This document shows positions 33,293 to 37,942 of a stretch of 37,942 nt of DNA, in pieces. The DNA is from Methyloversatilis discipulorum (GTDB taxonomy: Bacteria > Pseudomonadota > Gammaproteobacteria > Burkholderiales > Rhodocyclaceae). The first letter of the stretch is position 1; each line of letters starts with the position of its first letter. Made by a program: the position numbers and the translations under genes. The notes beneath the pieces were generated by a model. The model saw only the letters and a list, made by a program, of their open reading frames with translations. It did no database searches and was not told the DNA's origin. The stretch is from contig NZ_JADMJL010000055.1 in assembly GCF_018780585.1 (NCBI RefSeq), positions 1 to 37,942 on the forward strand, written 5' to 3'.

Positions 33293-35620
33293 TCAGCGCT
33301 TCGCGGCCTTCGCGAAGGCCGCGGCCAGCGCATTGTTGGCGGCAGGCGCCTCCTTGGCTTTGGCCATCGCGCGCGGGTCGGGGCGCGCACCGCGATTGTC
33401 GCGGCCACCGCCGGCAGGCTTCTTCACCACTTCGTCGCCCAGGCGCATGGTCAGCGCGATGCGCTTGCGTGCCAGGTCGACCTCGACCACCTTCACCTTG
33501 ACGATGTCGCCCGCCTTCACCACTTCAGCCGGGTCCTTCACGAAGCGGTTGGCGATGGCCGACACGTGCACCAGGCCGTCCTGGTGCACGCCGATGTCGA
33601 CGAAGGCGCCGAAGTTGGTCACGTTGGTCACCACACCTTCGAGCTGCATGCCCGGTTCGAGGTCCTTCATGTCCTCGACGCCGTCGCGGAAGCTGGCCGT
33701 CTTGAACTCCGGGCGCGGGTCGCGGCCCGGCTTTTCGAGTTCGCGCAGGATGTCCTGCACGGTCGGCAGGCCGAAGCGCTCGTCGGTGTATTTCTGCGCC
33801 GACAGCTTCTTCACTGTGGCGGCGTCGCCGATCAGCTCACGCGCCTTCTTCTGCACGTCGGCCAGTATCCGCTCGACCACCGGATAGGCTTCCGGGTGCA
33901 CCGCCGAAGCATCCAGCGGATTGTCGCCATTCATGATGCGCAAGAAGCCGGCGCACTGTTCGAAAGTCTTGTCGCCGAGTCGCGGCACCGACAGCAGGGC
34001 CTTGCGCGAAGGGAAGGCGCCGTGCGCGTCGCGGTGGGCGACGATGTTCTGCGCCAGCGTCGAGTTCAGACCGGAAATCCGCGCCAGCAGCGGGGCGGAC
34101 GCGGTGTTCACGTCGACGCCGACCGCATTCACGCAGTCCTCGACCACCGCGTCGAGCGAGCGCGCGAGCTTGGTCTGGCTGACGTCGTGCTGGTACTGAC
34201 CGACGCCGATGGCCTTGGGGTCGATCTTCACCAGTTCGGCCAGCGGATCCTGCAGCCGGCGGGCGATGGACACCGCGCCGCGCAGGCTCACGTCGAGACC
34301 GGGGAATTCCTTGGCCGCCAGTTCCGACGCCGAGTACACCGAGGCGCCCGCTTCCGACACGACGATCTTGGTCATTGCCAGTTCCGGCTTCAGCTTGATC
34401 AGGTCAGCCGCCAGCTTGTCGGTTTCGCGGCTGGCCGTGCCGTTGCCGATGGCGATCAGCTGCACGCCGTGCTTCTGCGCGAGTGCGGACAGCACATGCA
34501 GTGACCCGTCCCAGTCGCGGCGCGGCTCGTGCGGATAGATGGTCGTCGTATCGACCAGCTTGCCGGTGGCGTCGACCACGGCCACTTTCACGCCGGTGCG
34601 GATGCCGGGGTCCAGGCCCATGGTGACGCGCGGACCGGCCGGTGCGGCCAGCAGCAGGTCCTTCAGGTTCTTGGCGAACACGCGGATCGCTTCCAGTTCG
34701 GCACGGCTGCGCAGCTCGCCCATCAGGTCGAGCTCGATGTGCACCGACAGCTTGACGCTCCAGGTCCAGCGCGCGGTATCGACCAGCCAGCGGTCCGCAG
34801 CACGGCCCTGGTCGCGGATACCGGCGTGCGTCATGACGCGGCGTTCGCAGGGGTTGGGTTCGGGCGAACGGCTGCCGTCTTCTGGGTCGCTGTCGAGCGC
34901 CAGCTTCACCCGCAGCGCCTCTTCGTTGCGACCGCGGAACAGCGCCAGCGCGCGGTGCGACGGAATGTCGGCCAGTTTCTCGCGGTAGGCGAAGTAGTCG
35001 CGGAACTTGGCGGCTTCCGCGTCGTTGTCCTTGCCGTCGGCCACGGTGGCGACGACCACGCCGTGTTCGGCCACATAGTCGCGCAACGCGCCGACCAACT
35101 CGGCGCTCTCGGCGAAACGTTCCATCAGGATCTGCCGTGCGCCATCGAGCACCGCCTTGGCGTCGGCGAAGCCGGCTTCGGCGTTCAGGAACTTCGCGGC
35201 CTCGACGTCCGGTGTCAGCGTCGGGTCGACCAGCAGCGCGTCGGCGAGCGGCTCGATGCCGGCTTCGCGCGCGATCTGCGCCTTGGTGCGGCGCTTCTGC
35301 TTGTACGGCAGATACAGATCTTCCAGCCGCTGCTTGCTGTCGGCGTTCTCGATCTCGGCGCGCAGCGCCGGCGTGAGCTTGCCCTGTTCGTCGATGCTGG
35401 CGATGACCGCGACGCGGCGTTCTTCCAGCTCGCGCAGATAGCCGAGGCGCTCTTCGAGCAGACGCAGCTGGGTGTCGTCGAGGCCGCCGGTGGCTTCCTT
35501 GCGGTAGCGCGAAATGAAGGGCACGGTCGCGCCTTCGTCCAGCAGGGCGACGGCGGCGTTGATCTGTTGCGGGCGCGCGCCCAGTTCTGCGGCGAGCCGC
35601 TGTTCGATCGGAGGAAGCAT
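33293..35620 (-). CDS. tex: Tex-like RNA-binding protein (YqgF/HhH/S1)
   Basis: A 775-residue transcription accessory protein, the usual Tex length. In order: an N-terminal helical Tex domain ([19 protein letters not shown]), a YqgF/RNase H-like domain ([19 protein letters not shown]), helix-hairpin-helix motifs ([19 protein letters not shown]), and an S1 RNA-binding domain ([31 protein letters not shown]). A Lys/Ala-rich tail follows. Tex is the bacterial relative of eukaryotic Spt6 and binds nucleic acids; it affects expression of some toxin and stress genes. The ATG at 35620 starts the conserved [12 protein letters not shown] block. The frame stays open far upstream only because it runs antisense to rep. 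It is divergent from rep. Confidence 0.95.
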   Translation of the reverse strand: MLPPIEQRLAAELGARPQQINAAVALLDEGATVPFISRYRKEATGGLDDTQLRLLEERLGYLRELEERRVAVIASIDEQGKLTPALRAEIENADSKQRLEDLYLPYKQKRRTKAQIAREAGIEPLADALLVDPTLTPDVEAAKFLNAEAGFADAKAVLDGARQILMERFAESAELVGALRDYVAEHGVVVATVADGKDNDAEAAKFRDYFAYREKLADIPSHRALALFRGRNEEALRVKLALDSDPEDGSRSPEPNPCERRVMTHAGIRDQGRAADRWLVDTARWTWSVKLSVHIELDLMGELRSRAELEAIRVFAKNLKDLLLAAPAGPRVTMGLDPGIRTGVKVAVVDATGKLVDTTTIYPHEPRRDWDGSLHVLSALAQKHGVQLIAIGNGTASRETDKLAADLIKLKPELAMTKIVVSEAGASVYSASELAAKEFPGLDVSLRGAVSIARRLQDPLAELVKIDPKAIGVGQYQHDVSQTKLARSLDAVVEDCVNAVGVDVNTASAPLLARISGLNSTLAQNIVAHRDAHGAFPSRKALLSVPRLGDKTFEQCAGFLRIMNGDNPLDASAVHPEAYPVVERILADVQKKARELIGDAATVKKLSAQKYTDERFGLPTVQDILRELEKPGRDPRPEFKTASFRDGVEDMKDLEPGMQLEGVVTNVTNFGAFVDIGVHQDGLVHVSAIANRFVKDPAEVVKAGDIVKVKVVEVDLARKRIALTMRLGDEVVKKPAGGGRDNRGARPDPRAMAKAKEAPAANNALAAAFAKAAKR

Positions 35621-35746
35621 GTGAAACGGACAGGATGGGCTACGGGAGGCGCGAACCATACCCACGCGGGACGCATGCCGCAAGCCGGTACAATCCCGGC
35701 ACTCCATCGATTGGTGCGCTGCCCGTCCGGGCGGTGACTGCATCCC

Positions 35747-37756
35747 ATGCTGTCCGACATGAACGCGCCTCAGCGCGAGGCGGTGAAGTATCTCGACGGC
35801 CCGCTGCTGGTGCTGGCCGGTGCCGGCTCGGGCAAGACCCGCGTCATCACGCGCAAGATCGCCTATCTGGTGCAGGAGTGTGGCTTCGACCCACGCAATA
35901 TCGCCGCCATCACCTTCACCAACAAGGCCGCCAAGGAAATGCAGGAGCGCGCTTCGCACCTGCTCGAAGGGCGCGCCGGCAAGCAGCTCAACATTTCGAC
36001 CTTCCACGCGCTGGGCGTGAAGATGCTGCGCACCGAAGCGAAGGCGGCTGGTCTGAAGCCGGCCTTTTCGATACTCGATTCGTCGGACGCGACAGCCATC
36101 GTGTCCGACATTTCGAAGGAAACAGAGAAGTCGCGGCTGCGCGCGCTGGTGTCGCGCATATCGGGCTGGAAGAACGCGATGCTGCCGCCGTCGGCCGCCG
36201 CCTCGCACGCCGCCGACGAGATGGAGGCGCTGGCCGCGCGCGTCTACGAGGAATACGAGCGCACGCTGCGCGCCTACCAGGCGGTCGATTTCGACGACCT
36301 GATCGGCATCCCGGCGCGCCTGCTCGCCAGCGACGAAGAACTGCTCGAACGCTGGCAGCGCCGGCTGCGCTATCTGCTGATCGACGAATACCAGGACACC
36401 AACAGCTGCCAGTACCAGATCGTCAAGCTGCTGGCCGGTCATCGCGGCGCCTTCACCGCGGTCGGGGACGACGACCAGGCCATCTACGCCTGGCGCGGCG
36501 CCGACGTCGAGAACCTGCGCAATCTGCAGACCGACTACCCGAAGCTGAAGGTGATCAAGCTCGAACAGAACTACCGTTCGATGCAGCGCATCCTGTCGGC
36601 CGCCAACACGCTGATCGCGCGCAACGAAAAGCTGTTCGACAAGAAGCTGTGGTCCGACATGGGGCGCGGCGACCCGATCACGCTGATGGTGGCGCGCGAC
36701 GCCGAGCACGAGGGCGAGTGCGTGGCCATGCGCATCGCTTCGCACAAGTTCGAACACCGCGGCAAGTTCAGCGACTACGCGGTGCTCTACCGCGGCAACC
36801 ACCAGGCGCGAGTGATCGAAACGGCGCTGCGCGAACAGAAGATTCCCTACGTCATCAGCGGTGGCCAGAGCTTCTTCGACCGTGCCGAAATCAAGGACGT
36901 GATGGCCTATCTGCGGTTGATCGCCAACGGCGACGACGACCCGGCCTTCATCCGCGCGGTGACGACGCCCAAGCGCGGCATCGGCGGCATGAGTCTCGAA
37001 GCGCTCGGCCGCTACGCCGGCGAGCGCCACATCGGCCTGTTCGCGGCGATGTTCGAAACCGGCGCCGAGCAGGCGCTGCCGGCACGCGCGCTGACCCCGC
37101 TGCGCGAATTCGGCGATTTCATCAACCGGCTTGAGTGGCGCGCCCGCACCGAGGCGCCGCGCCTCCTGCTTGAAGACCTGCTGCGCGGCATCGGCTACGA
37201 AACCTGGCTGTTCGAACAGTTCGAGCCGAAGGAAGCGGAAACGCGCTGGAACAATGTGCGCGAATTCGTCGACTGGATGGGCCGCAAGGGTGAGGAAGAC
37301 GGCAAGACACTGATGGAACTGACGCAGACGGTCGCGCTGATCACCATGCTGGACAAGCGCGACGACGGCGAGGAACGCGACGCGGTGCAGCTGTCGACGC
37401 TGCACGCCTCCAAGGGCCTGGAGTACAAGCACGTGTTCCTGATCGGCCTGGAGGAAGGCATCCTGCCGCACCGCGAGTCCATCGACGGCGGCAAGATCGA
37501 GGAAGAGCGGCGCCTCATGTACGTCGGCATCACCCGCGCCCAGCGCACGCTGACGCTGAGTCACTGCGAACGGCGCAAGAGCGGCCGCGAATCGCGCGAC
37601 TGCGAGCCGTCGCGCTTCATCGCCGAAATGGGCGAGGACGTGCAGCGCCCCAAGAAGGATGGCGCCGCCCCGACCGCCAAAGACCGCGCCACCAACGTCG
37701 CGCGGCTGGAGGCGATGAAAGCACTGCTGGCCGGCAAGGGGCCGGCGGGCGCTTGA
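35747..37756 (+). CDS. rep: ATP-dependent DNA helicase Rep
   Basis: A 669-residue SF1A helicase, close to the 673 of E. coli Rep and shorter than UvrD. Motif I AGAGSGKT is at residues 24-31, then [11 protein letters not shown] (Ia), [10 protein letters not shown] (II), [13 protein letters not shown] (III), QNYRS (IV), [12 protein letters not shown] (V) and YVGITRAQ (VI). Rep removes proteins ahead of replication forks. The C-terminal end is short and lacks the long UvrD tail. ATG at 35747 is the first start that gives the [12 protein letters not shown] beginning; a second ATG five codons in is possible. It is divergent from tex across 126 bases that contain no other gene. Confidence 0.94.
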   Translation: MLSDMNAPQREAVKYLDGPLLVLAGAGSGKTRVITRKIAYLVQECGFDPRNIAAITFTNKAAKEMQERASHLLEGRAGKQLNISTFHALGVKMLRTEAKAAGLKPAFSILDSSDATAIVSDISKETEKSRLRALVSRISGWKNAMLPPSAAASHAADEMEALAARVYEEYERTLRAYQAVDFDDLIGIPARLLASDEELLERWQRRLRYLLIDEYQDTNSCQYQIVKLLAGHRGAFTAVGDDDQAIYAWRGADVENLRNLQTDYPKLKVIKLEQNYRSMQRILSAANTLIARNEKLFDKKLWSDMGRGDPITLMVARDAEHEGECVAMRIASHKFEHRGKFSDYAVLYRGNHQARVIETALREQKIPYVISGGQSFFDRAEIKDVMAYLRLIANGDDDPAFIRAVTTPKRGIGGMSLEALGRYAGERHIGLFAAMFETGAEQALPARALTPLREFGDFINRLEWRARTEAPRLLLEDLLRGIGYETWLFEQFEPKEAETRWNNVREFVDWMGRKGEEDGKTLMELTQTVALITMLDKRDDGEERDAVQLSTLHASKGLEYKHVFLIGLEEGILPHRESIDGGKIEEERRLMYVGITRAQRTLTLSHCERRKSGRESRDCEPSRFIAEMGEDVQRPKKDGAAPTAKDRATNVARLEAMKALLAGKGPAGA

Positions 37757-37761
37757 CCGGC

Positions 37762-37847
37762 GTCGCGCTTACCTCGCACGCGAGGCGGTCGCTGCAGCCT
37801 GCGGGCTCCGATCCAGGCCGCTGTCGGGGTCAGAAGACCCCTCCCAC
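37762..37847 (+). repeat. REP/BIME-like element, diverged copy D
   Basis: The right part (GTCGGGGTCAGAAGACCCC then CTCCCAC, ending 37847) is identical to copy B. The left part differs but still holds a perfect hairpin, CCTCGC-AC-GCGAGG (37772-37785), near the place of the GCGGCC hairpin in the others. It lies six bases after the rep stop. The bases after 37850 hold nothing I can assign. Confidence 0.7.
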
Positions 37848-37942
37848 AGAACCCCGTCCGGCACTCGAGCCGTGGATCGGGCGCACCACCCCTGTAGATA
37901 CTGTTATCCGAGTCAAGCACCGTGAGCGGTTGGGTCGAAAGG

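Noticed and set aside
33293-37564. 1423-codon minus-strand open frame continuing upstream of tex through rep
   Set aside because: The part beyond 35620 lies antisense to rep, is His/Arg/Gln-rich and resembles no protein; it is a by-product of high GC. Tex begins at 35620.

Overview
The window is GC-rich (about two thirds G+C by eye in most genes) and looks like a betaproteobacterial chromosome, most likely Rhodocyclales or a relative such as Methyloversatilis. The taxonomic call is inference. It rests on a PEP-CTERM secreted protein, a stand-alone second infA, a Gcr-type 'site-specific recombinase' membrane protein, a Rep helicase and two GGDEF proteins. All gene calls come from reading translations and motifs; no database search was run.

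Layout. (1) 1-6727 is a defence or restriction segment on the plus strand: the tail of an hsdS specificity gene with a stop just upstream, a DUF262/HNH protein, a class II Fic protein, and a type I restriction HsdR whose ATG overlaps the fic stop. The first ~290 bases are visibly AT-richer than the rest. (2) 6749-8475 has a cytosolic trypsin-like protease (minus), a solitary infA (plus) and a DksA paralogue that has lost three of its four zinc cysteines (minus). (3) 8705-13941 has a translationally coupled Mre11/Rad50-like pair whose ATPase shows no zinc-hook CxxC, then a TerB-like/DUF697 protein and a YjdM/PhnA zinc-ribbon protein. (4) 14079-16543 has a GGDEF-EAL membrane protein preceded by a 19-codon leader ORF that crosses a hairpin and ends in a TTGA overlap with the main start. 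(5) 16562-19894 (minus) is a phoD - PEP-CTERM - anchorless paralogue operon. (6) 20089-21375 is a PAS-GAF-GGDEF cyclase; 21388-23139 is an ABC exporter.

(7) 23184-23268 is tRNA-Leu(GAG). A gene at 23480-24214 follows whose N-terminal half resembles the zinc-finger region of ISL3-family transposases without the cysteines, then an unrecognised protein and a NYN-LOTUS protein. (8) 26468-32220 (minus) is a five-gene envelope operon: thioredoxin-like protein, MacA/HlyD-type adaptor, MacB/LolC-type permease, LolD/MacB-type ATPase and Gcr. (9) 32256-37756 has a DUF4197 protein, tex (minus) and rep (plus).

Intergenic gaps at 25250, 32957-33256 and 37762 carry copies of one palindromic REP/BIME-like repeat with variable but self-complementary stems, including a tandem pair.

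The strongest candidates for something new are the DUF262-Fic-HsdR arrangement, the apparent domesticated ISL3 domain, the leader-ORF/hairpin ahead of the GGDEF-EAL gene, and the phoD-linked pair of secreted paralogues. None is proven to be a new system from sequence alone.
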